In this document: positions 17,756 through 26,825 of the stretch, piece after piece | Numbering within the stretch: position 1 is the stretch's first letter | Layout of the letters: every line of letters starts with the position of its first letter | NCBI RefSeq assembly: GCF_001940525.2 | Contig: NZ_CP019438.1 | Coordinates: 149,574 to 213,573 of the forward strand | From: Thioclava nitratireducens | GTDB lineage: Bacteria; Pseudomonadota; Alphaproteobacteria; Rhodobacterales; Rhodobacteraceae | DNA length: 64,000 nt | Direction of reading: 5' to 3' | The notes under the pieces: model-generated | Told to the model about the DNA's origin: nothing | Database searches by the model: none | What the model saw: the letters and a program-made list of their open reading frames with translations, nothing else | Program-made: the position numbers and the translations under genes

Positions 17756-18310
17756 ATGACGGATCAAACCCGAACTGCATTGGACGATTTGCCCGGCGAT
17801 CTTTTGATGTGGGTTCTCATTATCAGCGAATTGCTGGTTTTCGGGGCGGGGTTGATCGTTTTCTTGTCGGTGCGGATCACGGATCCGACGGGCTTTGCCG
17901 AGGCGCAGAATGCGCTGGACCGGACTGCCGCTGCGACCAACACGATTATCTTGCTGACGAGCGGCTTTTTCGCTGCCCTGGCGTTGAATCTAAGGCAATC
18001 GCGCAGGCGTGGCGGCGCACGCGTTTCTCTTGTGTGTGCCGCTTTGCTCGGCGCGGCATTTCTCTGGATCAAGGGCGCCGAATTCGCGTCCAAGGCGGCG
18101 CAAGGCATTGTCTGGGACACGCATCCTTTCTTCAATTTCTACTTCCTGCTGACCGGATTTCACGCCGCGCATGTCGCAGCCGGCGTCATCCTGCTGCTGC
18201 TGGTGGCGTGGCGCGATCATGTGGGAAATATCGAGGATGCGACCGCGTTCTGGCACATGGTCGATCTGATCTGGGTGCTGCTCTTTCCAGTGGTCTATCT
18301 CCTGCAATGA
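17756..18310 (+). CDS. norE: NorE-like cytochrome c oxidase subunit III family protein
   Basis: A 184-residue membrane protein with five predicted helices, matching the short haem-copper oxidase subunit III family known as NorE, an accessory protein of nitric oxide reductase operons. Landmarks are LPGDLLMWVLIISELLVFGA near the N-terminus, TGFHAAHVAAGVILLLL and FWHMVDLIWVLLFPVVYLL at the C-terminus. Its stop overlaps the next start (ATGA), so norE and norF are one unit. The catalytic norCB genes are absent from the window. The pair may act with a NO reductase or oxidase encoded elsewhere. Confidence 0.88.
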   Translation: MTDQTRTALDDLPGDLLMWVLIISELLVFGAGLIVFLSVRITDPTGFAEAQNALDRTAAATNTIILLTSGFFAALALNLRQSRRRGGARVSLVCAALLGAAFLWIKGAEFASKAAQGIVWDTHPFFNFYFLLTGFHAAHVAAGVILLLLVAWRDHVGNIEDATAFWHMVDLIWVLLFPVVYLLQ

Positions 18311-18576
18311 CACGCCGGTCCCTCTATATCGCGCTTGGCACGCTTGTTCTCCTCACCCTTGGCTCGTCCTTGCTTTCATTCTCGGGGGTCTGGGCCAAGT
18401 GGCCAGTGGCGGCAGCGGTGGTCGTGATGGCACTTGCCTGGCAAAAGGCGCGGATCATCCTCGGAAAATATCTGGGATTGGTGCAGGCGCCCGCTTGGCA
18501 GCGCGGCTTCGATGTGGCGCTGACAGGCGTGTGCCTCCTGTTGCTGGCGCTCTATCTCGCGCCACTGGGGCTATAG
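18307..18576 (+). CDS. norF: NorF-like small membrane protein
   Basis: An 89-residue protein with three hydrophobic segments (LYIALGTLVLLTLGSSLL, WPVAAAVVVMALAW, VALTGVCLLLLALYLAPLGL), the size and layout of NorF / subunit IV-like partners of NorE. Start and stop overlap norE by four bases (ATGA), implying translational coupling. Sequence similarity within this family is weak, so the assignment rests on size, topology and position. Confidence 0.7.
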   Translation: MTRRSLYIALGTLVLLTLGSSLLSFSGVWAKWPVAAAVVVMALAWQKARIILGKYLGLVQAPAWQRGFDVALTGVCLLLLALYLAPLGL

Positions 18577-19131
18577 GGAACCCGCTGGTCTGTTCGGTAA
18601 CGACTATCGAGCCTGCATATGCAACGCTCGCTTGATGCGCTCTGCTCCTCGAACAACCTGATGTGAGCCGGTCCGAATGGACAACCCCCGTTGCGCGAAT
18701 TTCGCGACGAGAGGTGCGGGCATCAGGCCGTCGCTGCCATGGCGATCCGACGATACCCAGCTTCGCCGTGATAGAAGCCGTTACTTAATCCTACCTCCCC
18801 GCAAAGGGTGGCTAGGCGCGCAAGTAATTCAAATACCCATTGTAAGCCACGACAATTCGCCCCACCTCTTCCGCCGATGACGGCCTGCGCGTGTTGATGC
18901 GCCTCGCAGGGAGCCCGGACCAGACCGTCGCCAGGGACGAGGTGCTAAAGGGTTTCGTGTCTTCTGGCTACGGTCCGAAAACGTAACCCCTGCACCCTCT
19001 TGGGCATCAAGGATTCAGCCAAAGGCGGGCGGTCGGGAAGACCAGATTCGCGGACGCTTGCCATCCGGATCGAAATGCTCCGCCCGTAATTTGCGAGATT
19101 GCGAAGTTCATGGGCATCCTACACTCACCGC
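18577..19131. other. Gene-free stretch between norF and globin 1
   Basis: About 555 bp without an intact gene. It includes a decayed Rrf2-type fragment (18879-18986, listed separately); the remainder shows no coding pattern. Debris here suggests that a regulator copy was lost from the module. Confidence 0.55.
18879..18986 (+). pseudogene. Rrf2/NsrR N-terminal remnant
   Basis: A 35-codon frame reading DGLRVLMRLAGSPDQTVARD and then ending in a stop at 18984. It matches the N-terminal pattern of both NsrR-like proteins here (DFGLRALMRMASGPERAFST and DYGLRMLMRMASAPDRAFST). The start and everything beyond the DNA-binding region are lost. Confidence 0.6.
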
Positions 19132-19154
19132 AATAGGTATTTACAATGCTTATT
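19132..19154. promoter_or_regulatory. NsrR-type operator candidate C
   Basis: A 23-bp imperfect palindrome (outer arms AATA/TATT, core GGTATTTACAATGC) 13 bp before the first globin start codon, at a position where repressor binding would overlap the promoter and leader. The core equals that of site B and most of it is shared with site D. Confidence 0.6.
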
Positions 19155-19167
19155 TTGCGGAGATAGC

Positions 19168-19643
19168 ATGAGCCTCAAGTTCAAATTCTCGGGGGTTCCC
19201 ATGTCACCTGCTGATCTACAGATCATATCCGCGCGCCCCGAAACGACCGCTGCGATTATGGCGCAAACGGGTTTGGACGAGGATAAACTGACCCGGTTGG
19301 TGCATCGCTTCTACGACAAGGTGCGTGCTGACGCGGTTCCCGGGCCGATCTTCGCCTCCAGGATTTCGGACTGGGGGCCGCATTTGCAGCGGATGGTGGA
19401 GTTCTGGTCCTCGGTCGCACTCATGACCGGTCGTTTTCACGGCGCCCCGATGCAGGCCATGCGTCCTTGCCAGTGGAATGGGATCATTTCGAACGCTGGC
19501 TGATGCTGTTCCGCGAGACCGCGACAGAGACCTGTCCCCGGGAGGGGGCCGCCCATGTCATCGAACGCGCCGAGCGGATAGCGCGCTCGCTGCATATGGC
19601 GGTCGAGAGCGCCACGCCTCGAACCGTCCCCTCTTTGCTCTGA
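19168..19643 (+). pseudogene. Group III truncated haemoglobin, frameshifted (copy 1)
   Basis: Globin-like gene similar to the intact copy at 41462-41905. The first part reads to FWSSVALMTGRFHGAPMQA; after a base lost in GGCCATG near 19460 the frame shifts, and DHFERWLMLFRETATETC through TPRTVPSLL follows in the next frame to the stop at 19643. One more C (GGCCCATG) restores the protein. Group III truncated globins bind NO and oxygen and support NO dioxygenation. The ATG at 19168 follows AGAGATAGC, which is identical in copy 2; an ATG at 19201 corresponds to the start used by copy 2. True inactivation and sequencing error both remain possible. Confidence 0.8.
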
Positions 19644-19658
19644 CCAAAGGATACCAAC

Positions 19659-20145
19659 ATGACGAGACCGCTACCCCCCACAAGATTCTGCCAGCCTCAC
19701 CCGCTACATCGAGGCAGAGTATCACGCCAAGCATCGCTCTCAATTGCCTGAACTGGCGACGCTCTCGGAAAAGGTGGAAACCGTTCATGCCGGGCAGGCA
19801 GATGTCCCTGCCGGGCTGTCCGTGCTACTGCACCGGATGATCGGCGAGCTCGAAGTCCACATGAAGAAGGAGGAGCTGGTTCTGTTTCCCGCCATCCGCA
19901 ACGCGGCACCGAGGCTGGACGGGCCGATCGCTACGATGCGCGCGGATCACGACGACCATGAGGCGGAGGTCGAACAGATCCGGCAATTGACAAACGATCT
20001 GACATTGCCGGACGGTGCATGCCAAAGCTGGACGCGGCTCTATGCCGGGGTCGGTGAATTTCTTGAAGACCTAGCAGCCCATATCCGGCTGGAAAACGAC
20101 GTGTTATTCCCGCAATTCGAAACCCAAGGCGCAGGCCATGTCTGA
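19659..20145 (+). pseudogene. Hemerythrin-domain protein, N-terminal frameshift (copy 1)
   Basis: A hemerythrin HHE-domain protein (about 160 residues) closely similar to 41921-42406. The ATG at 19659 reads MTRPLPP and then loses frame in a run of six C; with five C it would continue QDSASLTRYIEAEYHAKH. From 19744 onward the frame is intact (MPELATLSEKVETVHAGQ to the stop). Iron ligands are present in VHMKKEELVLFP, MRADHDDHEAE and HIRLENDVLFP. The domain corresponds to the C-terminal part of RIC/YtfE di-iron proteins, which repair Fe-S clusters damaged by NO, without the ScdA N-terminal domain. Confidence 0.8.
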
Positions 20146-20482
20146 GATGCATCGTCCCAACCCGACCAAGAATCTCGTGGAGCGGCGTCATGCCTTGGCG
20201 CCGAAGACTGAGGACGCCTTCCGCGCATTTTCGAAAACGGTGTTCACTGAAGGGGCGCTCGATGCGCGCAGCAAGCAGCTTATCGCCGTGGCCGTCGCGC
20301 ACGTAACGCAGTGCCCATGGTGCATCGAGAGCCATGTCAAAGCCGCCCGGCGTGCGGGCGCCTCGGACGAACAGGTCATGGAAGCGATTTGGGTCGCCGC
20401 GGAAATGCGCGCCGGCGCCTCTTGGACCCATGCTCTGAAAGCAGTTGAGATGATCGGCGACACGGACAAGCCGGACAGCTGA
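20138..20482 (+). CDS. AhpD-like carboxymuconolactone decarboxylase family protein (copy 1)
   Basis: A 114-residue alkylhydroperoxidase D-like protein. The redox motif C59-x2-C62 with downstream H66 (TQCPWCIESH) is the AhpD active site used to reduce peroxides or peroxynitrite-related species with a thiol donor. It overlaps the hemerythrin stop by 8 bp, and its own stop overlaps the DUF488 start (TGATG), so translation is coupled. The second copy at 42399 has lost its C-terminal half by a one-base frameshift, making this the only intact version in the window. Confidence 0.88.
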   Translation: MSEMHRPNPTKNLVERRHALAPKTEDAFRAFSKTVFTEGALDARSKQLIAVAVAHVTQCPWCIESHVKAARRAGASDEQVMEAIWVAAEMRAGASWTHALKAVEMIGDTDKPDS

Positions 20483-20871
20483 TGCCGTCAGCAAGCCCCC
20501 CCACCTCCGAAGCTCCTGGCGAGCTTATCCGCGTCAAGCGGATCTATCGCGCGGCACGCGTGTCAGATGGCAAGCGGATATTGGTCGATCGTCTCTGGCC
20601 GCGCGGCATGGCGAAGGACCGCGCCAGACTGTTTCACTGGTGCAAGGAGACCGCGCCGAGCGACGAATTGCGGCGCTGGTTCCACGAGCACCCTGATAGG
20701 TGGCAGGAGTTCACCACGCGTTATGAGGCGGAACTTGCCGCTCATGACGATTTGGTCCGCGAGCTCGCCGGATATGCACGCGAGAACGTCGTTACGCTAC
20801 TTTATGCTTCAAAGGACGAGGCACATAATAACGCCGTCGTGTTACGCGATTACCTGCGCCAATGGTTATAG
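20482..20871 (+). CDS. DUF488 domain protein (copy 1)
   Basis: A 129-residue DUF488 protein. Landmarks are RIYRAARVSDGKRILVDRL followed by WPRGMAKDRARL, and the C-terminal LYASKDEAHNNAVVLRDYL, both typical of the family. The biochemical role is unknown; the conserved Cys of some family members is present as W-C-K near residue 53. The gene is translationally coupled to the AhpD-like gene and lies 16 bp before the nitronate monooxygenase; the same order recurs in module 2. Confidence 0.88.
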   Translation: MPSASPPTSEAPGELIRVKRIYRAARVSDGKRILVDRLWPRGMAKDRARLFHWCKETAPSDELRRWFHEHPDRWQEFTTRYEAELAAHDDLVRELAGYARENVVTLLYASKDEAHNNAVVLRDYLRQWL

Positions 20872-20887
20872 AACGGGAGGAGCAAGC

Positions 20888-21901
20888 ATGACGGACCAGC
20901 CAATAAACCCGCTGCACACACCGCTTTGCGACCTGCTGGGGTGCGCCCAGCCAGTTCTGCTGGCCGGGATGGGCGGCGTTTCCCGCTGGGAACTGGCCGC
21001 CGCCGTGGCCAATGCGGGCGGTTACGGGATTTTGGGCATGGTGCGCGAAGACCCAGCCCTGATCGCCGCAGAGGTTACTGCGCTGCGGGACGCGACTGAC
21101 CGACCTTTTGCCGTCAACTTGATCCCCGCGGCGACCGAACCAGCGCTGCTCGATGCGCAGATCGCCTGCTGTCTCGATCTTGGCGTGCCGGCCTTCAGCT
21201 TTTTCTGGGACGTGATGCCTGACGTGGTGGCCCGCGTGAAACGTGCCGGTTGCCTTGTTCTGCATCAGGTCGGCACGGTCGAGGCCGCGCGGATCGCCGA
21301 AGAGGCCGGAGCGGATGTGATCATCGCGCAGGGCGTCGAGGCGGGCGGTCACGTGCATGGACGACACCCGGCTTTCGGGCTGGCCGAGCAAATCCTTGCG
21401 CAGACCGACCTGCCGGTCGTCGTCTCCGGAGGGATCGCAACGGGCGAGGGCCTCGCCGCCGCGTTGACCATCGGCGCCGATGGCGTGCAATGCGGCACGG
21501 CCTTTCTGGCGACCGAGGAATCCTTCGCTCATCCCTATCACAAATCCCGAATCACGGAGGCCACCGGCGACCACACGGTTCTGACCGATGTTTTCGTTCT
21601 GAATTGGCCCAAGGGCGCTGCGGTGCGGGTGATCGCCAATAGCGTGACCGAGAGCCTGGACGGACATTACCTCGGCCACGACCCTGACAGTCTTCCGCGC
21701 GAGGCCATCGCCCGCGACGGCGAGCAGCCGCGCCTGCGCTTCAGCACGGATTCGCCGCTGCGAACCACGACCGGCGACTTGGAGGCGATGGCACTCTATG
21801 CGGGTCAGGGTGTGGGTGCGCTCAACGATGTCCCCACGGCCGCCGCACGTCTGGACGGCATGGTCGCGCAGGCCCGTCATCTCTTGGAACACCCGTTTTG
21901 A
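20888..21901 (+). CDS. Nitronate monooxygenase (2-nitropropane dioxygenase family, copy 1)
   Basis: A 337-residue FMN-dependent TIM-barrel enzyme of the nitronate monooxygenase family, which oxidises alkyl nitronates or propionate-3-nitronate to carbonyl compounds and nitrite. The phosphate and FMN motifs are PVLLAGMGGVSRWELAAAV and VVSGGIATGEGLAAAL; GVEAGGHVHGR carries the His expected at the active site. It starts behind CGGGAGGA. It is the last gene of module 1, and its near twin is at 43145. The linked NO-defence genes suggest detoxifying nitro compounds formed under nitrosative stress, which is inference. Confidence 0.9.
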   Translation: MTDQPINPLHTPLCDLLGCAQPVLLAGMGGVSRWELAAAVANAGGYGILGMVREDPALIAAEVTALRDATDRPFAVNLIPAATEPALLDAQIACCLDLGVPAFSFFWDVMPDVVARVKRAGCLVLHQVGTVEAARIAEEAGADVIIAQGVEAGGHVHGRHPAFGLAEQILAQTDLPVVVSGGIATGEGLAAALTIGADGVQCGTAFLATEESFAHPYHKSRITEATGDHTVLTDVFVLNWPKGAAVRVIANSVTESLDGHYLGHDPDSLPREAIARDGEQPRLRFSTDSPLRTTTGDLEAMALYAGQGVGALNDVPTAAARLDGMVAQARHLLEHPF

Positions 21902-22259
21902 CGTGCTTTTAAGTCGAAGCCGTGAACGACGAATTTAAGAGCTCAGCTGCCAAGGTTGCTTTTGCTCACCACCTCGCTTTGCGCGCCGGTCAGAGAACTG
22001 GCGCGACTGCTTCCCGCGTGGATGGTCGTCTAACGATCAGTTATGGACCCTCGGTCGCGGCATGAAGCCTCTGACAGACATACTCGGTTCGATCGACCAA
22101 AGGGCGGACGAAACCTTGCCGGAAGGAGTTTTTTCGATCCCGCGAAAGCACTACGCAGCGAGCCCGAACGCGAGGTGACCGATCGGGAATGTTCCAGCAG
22201 GATACCGAACGCGAGCGACAGGCCGCTGGGAAAGGACAAGAGCGGAAATTGATCGCAGA
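21902..22259. other. Intergenic region, no gene recognised
   Basis: About 360 bp between the convergent nitronate monooxygenase and LysR genes. Short frames on both strands lack motifs or ribosome sites. No clear terminator hairpin with a T run is visible. Confidence 0.5.
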
Positions 22260-23102
22260 TCAAGGCGCCACAAGGCCAACCATCAAACTCTGGACCATCG
22301 GATCAACAAGCGCTTTGTTGCGATCCTCGCGGATCACGATCCACGCCGGCAATTCGAACACTGGCGCACCGGGCACCGGGAACAGGGCGCCGCTATCGAT
22401 CTGGTGTTCGACCAGACGCCGGGGAAAATAGCCGCTGCCGCCATTGAGCTTGAGATATTGAAGGCCGAGCCAGGCGATGTTGGCCGAGAGTGCAGGACCG
22501 GGAAACTCCGGAAAGCCAGCGCGGAACTGATTGTCGAATTCCGGGCCCCACTCGACATGGATATAGCCGTCAGGCTGCATGCTAGCGGTCGGTTCGGTAG
22601 AGACGAGCACCAGCTGTTCAGTAAGCAATGGCAGGAGCTCGAGCATCGGACGGCGCTGCGGGGTGAACATGACTCCGATATCCATCCGCCCGTCGACCAG
22701 CGCCTGCATCAGTTCAGGCTCGAAGCCGATTTCGGAATGAAACGAAACCCGGGGATGGGACCGCTGGATATTGGCGAACCACTGCATCATCAGCCCTTCC
22801 CACAGGCCGAAGCGCGCCCCGATGACGACACGCGCGCGGAATTGTCCAGGCAGGCCGACGTCGTGCCGCGCGCGTTCGAGGGCTCGCACCATCTGCGCTG
22901 CATGCTTCAAGAACCGGCCACCGCCCGCAGTCAGTGCCGCGCCGGCCTTGTTGCGAGTGAAAAGCCTGGTGCCTAACTGATCTTCGAGTGCCCGGATACG
23001 GGCGCTCACGGTTGACTGGGTGACGTGAAGCCTTTCGGCGGCCGCTACGAAGCTGCCGGTATCAGCCACGGCAAGGAAAGTTCGGGCATGTTCAATGTTC
23101 AT
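22260..23102 (-). CDS. LysR family transcriptional regulator
   Basis: A 280-residue LysR-type regulator. The DNA-binding domain is MNIEHARTFLAVADTGSFVA followed by AERLHVTQSTVSARIRALE; the effector domain contains DGRMDIGVMFTPQRRP. The start at 23102 matches the usual LysR N-terminus; a longer frame to 23180 adds 26 residues without family similarity. The A+T-rich upstream stretch (23110-23165, containing ATATCATATCGCATTTATAT) is a likely operator zone. The divergent side holds only remnants and small genes, so its regulated gene may have been lost. Confidence 0.88.
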   Translation of the reverse strand: MNIEHARTFLAVADTGSFVAAAERLHVTQSTVSARIRALEDQLGTRLFTRNKAGAALTAGGGRFLKHAAQMVRALERARHDVGLPGQFRARVVIGARFGLWEGLMMQWFANIQRSHPRVSFHSEIGFEPELMQALVDGRMDIGVMFTPQRRPMLELLPLLTEQLVLVSTEPTASMQPDGYIHVEWGPEFDNQFRAGFPEFPGPALSANIAWLGLQYLKLNGGSGYFPRRLVEHQIDSGALFPVPGAPVFELPAWIVIREDRNKALVDPMVQSLMVGLVAP

Positions 23103-23269
23103 AGAGGCCCCATGCATCGTGTTTTCGAATATCATATCGCATTTATATTCGCTTCCCCAATATGATGAATCGCGCGACACTTGAACCCGCGCATCTCGCG
23201 GACAACCGGAAGATCACCGGCATATGAATTAGACGAGCTTACCGGGCCGGAGGGGTTTCCGGCAGTCGA

Positions 23270-23466
23270 CAGCCTCTCGTGGATCGCGTCTGGCCGCAAT
23301 GCGTGGCGTGAGAGAAGTTGCCGGGGCCTGACGAGTCCGAAATCTGCGCCGAGCCTCGAACTCCGCCGCAGGCTCCGACACGCCCCGGACCGGTGGGCAG
23401 CCTTCGAAGCCGCGAATTGGTCAGAATTCGCCGCCCGCCCGACCCGCGTTGTGGATCTATGCGACT
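23270..23466 (+). pseudogene. Possible DUF488 remnant
   Basis: Two short stretches in different frames recall DUF488: LVDRVWPQCVA near 23277 (compare LVDRLWPRGMA) and LRRRLRHAPDRWAAFEAANW near 23360 (compare LRRWFHEHPDRWQEF). The order and spacing match the family but the frame is broken and the C-terminal HNNAVVLRD motif is not found. This looks like a decayed third copy. The surrounding 23103-23510 has no other gene. Confidence 0.4.
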
Positions 23467-23510
23467 GACGTCGCGCTGAAAGAGTGTCTCGAAAGGAGGT
23501 TCGTAAGGCC

Positions 23511-23786
23511 ATGAGAAACAGCGATTTGAACGGAGCGAACAGCGTGACGGGGAGCGAACCCGCCGCGCCGAAGGAGGAGAGCAATGACGGGCGAAGGCCG
23601 TGCCCGACCCCGGGAGAGTGTCGCCTCATGGCTGGGCTCGGGCTTTCGTTGGCCGGAATCACCCTCTTCACCTTCGGCGACACGGGCATTGCGGGGCCAT
23701 GGGCGCACAGCGCTGGGATCAGCGCGCTAACCACTGGCCTGCTGCTGTGGGGAGTGGGTGCCATTCGACGCACGCTCGAACTGTGA
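23511..23786 (+). CDS. Small two-helix membrane protein, unknown function
   Basis: A 91-residue protein. The first 40 residues are polar and include CPTPGEC; then two hydrophobic segments follow (LMAGLGLSLAGITLFTF and SAGISALTTGLLLWGVGAI). The ATG at 23511 follows GAAAGGAGG by 11 bp; an in-frame GTG at 23484 lies before that site and is less likely. I do not recognise the family. Confidence 0.5.
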   Translation: MRNSDLNGANSVTGSEPAAPKEESNDGRRPCPTPGECRLMAGLGLSLAGITLFTFGDTGIAGPWAHSAGISALTTGLLLWGVGAIRRTLEL

Positions 23787-24038
23787 GGCCGGCTCTCACT
23801 CAAGGCACCGCGTATTTCATCCGCTGTGCTGACCGCATCAGCAAACAGCCGTTCGAGAGATCCCAGCGTGATGGAAGACAACGACGGGCGCGGCATCGGG
23901 ATATTCTCGTCTCCGCCCTCATTCGCGGTGGAGTTCGCACCAGATTAGTGCGCCCCGCCGACGTCAGTCCCGAATAGCCGCGTGCGTCCCGGGACGTCGA
24001 CCGACGATCATGAGAACGAAACAGTGGACTCGAGTGAC

Positions 24039-24149
24039 ATGGAAAATGGAATGAGTTTCGAAATGGTGATCGGTTGGCTTTTCGGCCTTCTAATTCTGGT
24101 ATTGGTGGTTTTGACCATAGCAGCGCTGATCAAATGTCTACAGAAATAA
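24039..24149 (+). CDS. Short single-helix membrane protein (36 residues)
   Basis: A 36-codon frame with one strongly hydrophobic helix (VIGWLFGLLILVLVVLTIAA) and a basic end (LIKCLQK). In-frame ATGs are at 24039, 24051 and 24063; no strong ribosome site separates them. Small single-helix proteins of this form are common in Rhodobacterales but have no assigned role. 24150-24486 contains no further gene, only the left inverted repeat of the IS nest. Confidence 0.4.
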   Translation: MENGMSFEMVIGWLFGLLILVLVVLTIAALIKCLQK

Positions 24150-24244
24150 CGAAGAAGCCCCTAGCAAAAGCTCCGTGTTTCATAGCGGTGCTCTTTATAT
24201 CCGTGATGTGGAATAGGTGGCCTGATCGAGAACGAAATATCTTC

Positions 24245-24292
24245 CACGGGACTTAACCTCGACCATCGATTAGACTCCGACCCAACCTTGAT
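24245..24292. repeat. Left arm of a long inverted repeat around the IS5/IS3 nest
   Basis: About 48 bp beginning CCACGGGACTTAACCTC and ending in GACTCCGACCCAACCTTGAT. It matches the reverse complement of 26826-26873 with a handful of differences. The pair encloses 2.6 kb of IS DNA and may be the ends of an older element. Confidence 0.7.
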
Positions 24293-24486
24293 GTCCATCA
24301 GATGCTCATCTCTCCACCTACGCCCGCAATGATAGCAGCAGGTTGGTGGGAAGGCAGTTCATCCCATTAGCCCTTGGCAAACTACGCGTTATGATCGAGC
24401 GTACAATCGAGACGATCGCGAATCCAGCATTTCGCGCAGCTTGTACTTCTCTGGAATATCTAACGTCGAACACTACAGAGTTCCTG

Positions 24487-25535
24487 GGCGTTGTTGCACA
24501 AAGGGGCGAGGGATTCACCTCGCGAATCCAATGTAGTAGCCGGAAGGTATGAGCAGACCTCCGAAGACGACCTACAAGACCACCAACTGGCAAAACTACA
24601 ATCAGGCGCTGAGGCAGCGCGGATCACTGACCGTTTGGTTCGATCCCTCGATGCATTGGGAAGCCATTCCGTCGGGGCGTCGCGGCCGTCAGCAGGCCTA
24701 TAGCGACGCTGCGATCCAGGCCTGCCTCACCCTCAAGACACTCCTCGGGCTGCCGCTCCGCCAAGCGACCGGTTTCGTGGCGAGCCTGCTCGAACTGTCC
24801 GGGCTCGGCTGGTCCGTGCCGGACTTCAGCACTCTGTCACGTCGCCAGAAGACCTTGAACGTGACGATCCCGTATCGCGGTTCCAAGGGGCCGCTGCATC
24901 TGCTCGTGGACAGCACCGGCATCAAGGTGGAAGGCGAAGGCGAGTGGCACACGCGCAAGCATGGCGGCTCGAAACGAAGGGTCTGGCGCAAGCTCCACCT
25001 CGGGATCGATGAGGAAACGCTGGAGATCCGGGCAGTCGAGGTCACCTCCAGCAATGTCGGCGACGCGCCGATGCCGCCGGACCTGCTTGCCCAGCTGCCC
25101 CCGGATCAGGAGATTGCCACCGTTACAGCAGACGGTGCCTACGACACGCGCGCCTGCCACGACGCCATCGCTGACCGCGGTGCGGCAGCAATCATTCCGC
25201 CCCGCCGCAACGCGAGACCCTGGAAGCCGGACACGGCAGGAGCCCGAGCGCGCAACGAGATACTGCGGACGTCAAAGCATCTTGGCCGGGCGCTGTGGCG
25301 GAACTGGAGCGGCTACCACCGACGTAGCAGAGTGGAAACGAAAATGAACTGCGTAAAGCTACTCGGACAGAAGCTGATGTCCCGCGACTTCGACCGCCAG
25401 GTTGCCGAAGTTCAGATCCGTGCGGCGGTAATGAACCGCTTCACTGCCCTCGGCATCCCGGTCACCGTGGCACTGGGATAAGTGTGTCCGGAGAAAGGGG
25501 AACTGCGGTCATCATCTGATTTGTGCAACAGCGCC
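24487..25535. mobile_element. IS5 family element, intact, with 9-bp target duplication
   Basis: A 1049-bp element with ends GGCGTTGTTGCACAAA on the left and GGCGCTGTTGCACAAA inward from the right. It is flanked by the exact direct repeat GAGTTCCTG at 24478-24486 and 25536-25544, the 9-bp duplication expected for this IS5/IS903-like group. A perfect duplication and an uninterrupted transposase gene indicate a recent insertion. Confidence 0.93.
24549..25481 (+). CDS. IS5 family transposase
   Basis: A 310-residue DDE transposase. The N-terminus TTYKTTNWQNYNQALRQRGS is typical of the IS903-like IS5 subgroup. The acidic catalytic residues lie in LLVDSTGIKV (D), TVTADGAYDTR (D) and RSRVETKMNC (E). 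The gene is complete. A truncated relative lies on the minus strand at 47387-47512, cut by an IS6 element. Confidence 0.93.
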   Translation: MSRPPKTTYKTTNWQNYNQALRQRGSLTVWFDPSMHWEAIPSGRRGRQQAYSDAAIQACLTLKTLLGLPLRQATGFVASLLELSGLGWSVPDFSTLSRRQKTLNVTIPYRGSKGPLHLLVDSTGIKVEGEGEWHTRKHGGSKRRVWRKLHLGIDEETLEIRAVEVTSSNVGDAPMPPDLLAQLPPDQEIATVTADGAYDTRACHDAIADRGAAAIIPPRRNARPWKPDTAGARARNEILRTSKHLGRALWRNWSGYHRRSRVETKMNCVKLLGQKLMSRDFDRQVAEVQIRAAVMNRFTALGIPVTVALG

Positions 25536-25672
25536 GAGTTCCTGACCTGCCACTGAACTTTCATCCAGCCGCGACCGGAGCCCGGTTGGTGTGATCTGAT
25601 CCCCGGAAACTGGACCGTTTGAAGCTGGAGTTTTCCGCTACGCTTCCTTGGCTGGAAGAGGAGTGGAGTCGC

Positions 25673-25939
25673 ATGAAGGCGAGCAAATTTTCGGACGCGC
25701 AGAAAGCGTTCATTTTGAAGCAAGGCGAGGAAGGCACGCCGGTCGCGGAGATCTGTCGGAAGGCAGGGATCAGCCAGGCGACCTACTTCAGTTGGAAGAA
25801 GAAATACGCGGGCCTTCTGCCTGACGAGATGCGACGACTGAAGCAGCTCGAGGATGAGAACGCCAGGTTGAAGAAGATCGTCGCGGACCTGACGCTGGAT
25901 CGGGAGATGTTGCAAGACGTCATCCGCCGAAAGCTCTGA
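25673..25939 (+). CDS. IS3 family transposase OrfA (copy 1)
   Basis: An 88-residue OrfA. The helix-turn-helix is in GTPVAEICRKAGISQATYF, followed by a leucine-zipper region (DEMRRLKQLEDENARLKKIV) used to form the OrfAB transposase. The ATG at 25673 is chosen because it matches copy 2 (56160) and the family N-terminus MKASKF; the open frame extends 18 codons further upstream. Confidence 0.85.
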   Translation: MKASKFSDAQKAFILKQGEEGTPVAEICRKAGISQATYFSWKKKYAGLLPDEMRRLKQLEDENARLKKIVADLTLDREMLQDVIRRKL

Positions 25940-25971
25940 AGCCTGATCGCAAGCGCGAACTGGTTCGCGGG

Positions 25972-26776
25972 ATGTGTAGCGATTGGGCGGTCTCGATCCG
26001 AAAGGCCTGTGGGGCTATGGGGTTCGACCGTTCGACGTTCCACTACAAGTCTCGCCGCGCCGATCAGGCTGCTGTCGCCAAGCGGATCCGGGAGATCTGT
26101 GAAACGCGCGTGCGGTATGGCTACCGGCGCGTTCACGTCCTGCTCGAACGTGAGGGCTGAAACATCAACATCAAGAAAGTCTATCGGATTTACAGGGAGT
26201 TGGGATTGCAACTCAGGAACAAGACGCCGAAGCGCCGTGTGAAGGCCAAGCTGCGTGACGACCGCGCCGAGGCGGTCGGCCCGAACGACGTCTGGGCAAT
26301 GGACTTTGTTCACGATCAGCTTGCGACAGGCAAGAAGCTGAGGGTTCTGACAGTCATCGACACCTTCTCACGGCTCAAGTGCCAGTGCTCGATGTCCGGT
26401 TCAGCTACCGCGGCGAGGATGTGGTCGCAACGCTGGACCGGGTGTGCCGACAGACAGGCTATCCGAAGACTATCCGAGTCGATCAGGGCACCGAGTTCGT
26501 GTCTCGCGACATGGACCTCTGGCCTATCAGCGTGGCGTGACCCTCGACTTCTCGCGCCCCGGCAAGCCGACCGACAATGCATTCATCGAAGCGTTCAACG
26601 GCCGGTTCCGGACCGAGTGCTTGAACCAGCATTGGTTCCTCACCCTTGCGGATGCGACCGAAAAGTTGGAGGCTTGGCGTAGATACTACAATGAGGAACG
26701 GCCACACGGCGCGATCGGGAACAAGGCTCCGATCACGCTGACGAAATCAGGGGGCGTCACCAGCCCGTCACCCTGA
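25972..26776 (+). pseudogene. IS3 family transposase OrfB, broken (copy 1)
   Basis: Remains of the OrfB integrase-type catalytic protein. A TGA at 26158 replaces the Trp expected in EGWNI; downstream LQLRNKTPKRRVKAK and NDVWAMDFVHDQL are in frame, then the frame is lost after VIDTFSRL near 26375, and a base is missing in the DLW-AYQRG region near 26523. The C-terminal FSRPGKPTDNAFIEAFNGRF is readable in another frame. Multiple lesions make it non-functional. Confidence 0.85.
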
Positions 26777-26825
26777 GCAAAGCCGGGAAACTCTGCCTAA
26801 GGGCGGTAGAGCTCTGGGGGTGCGG

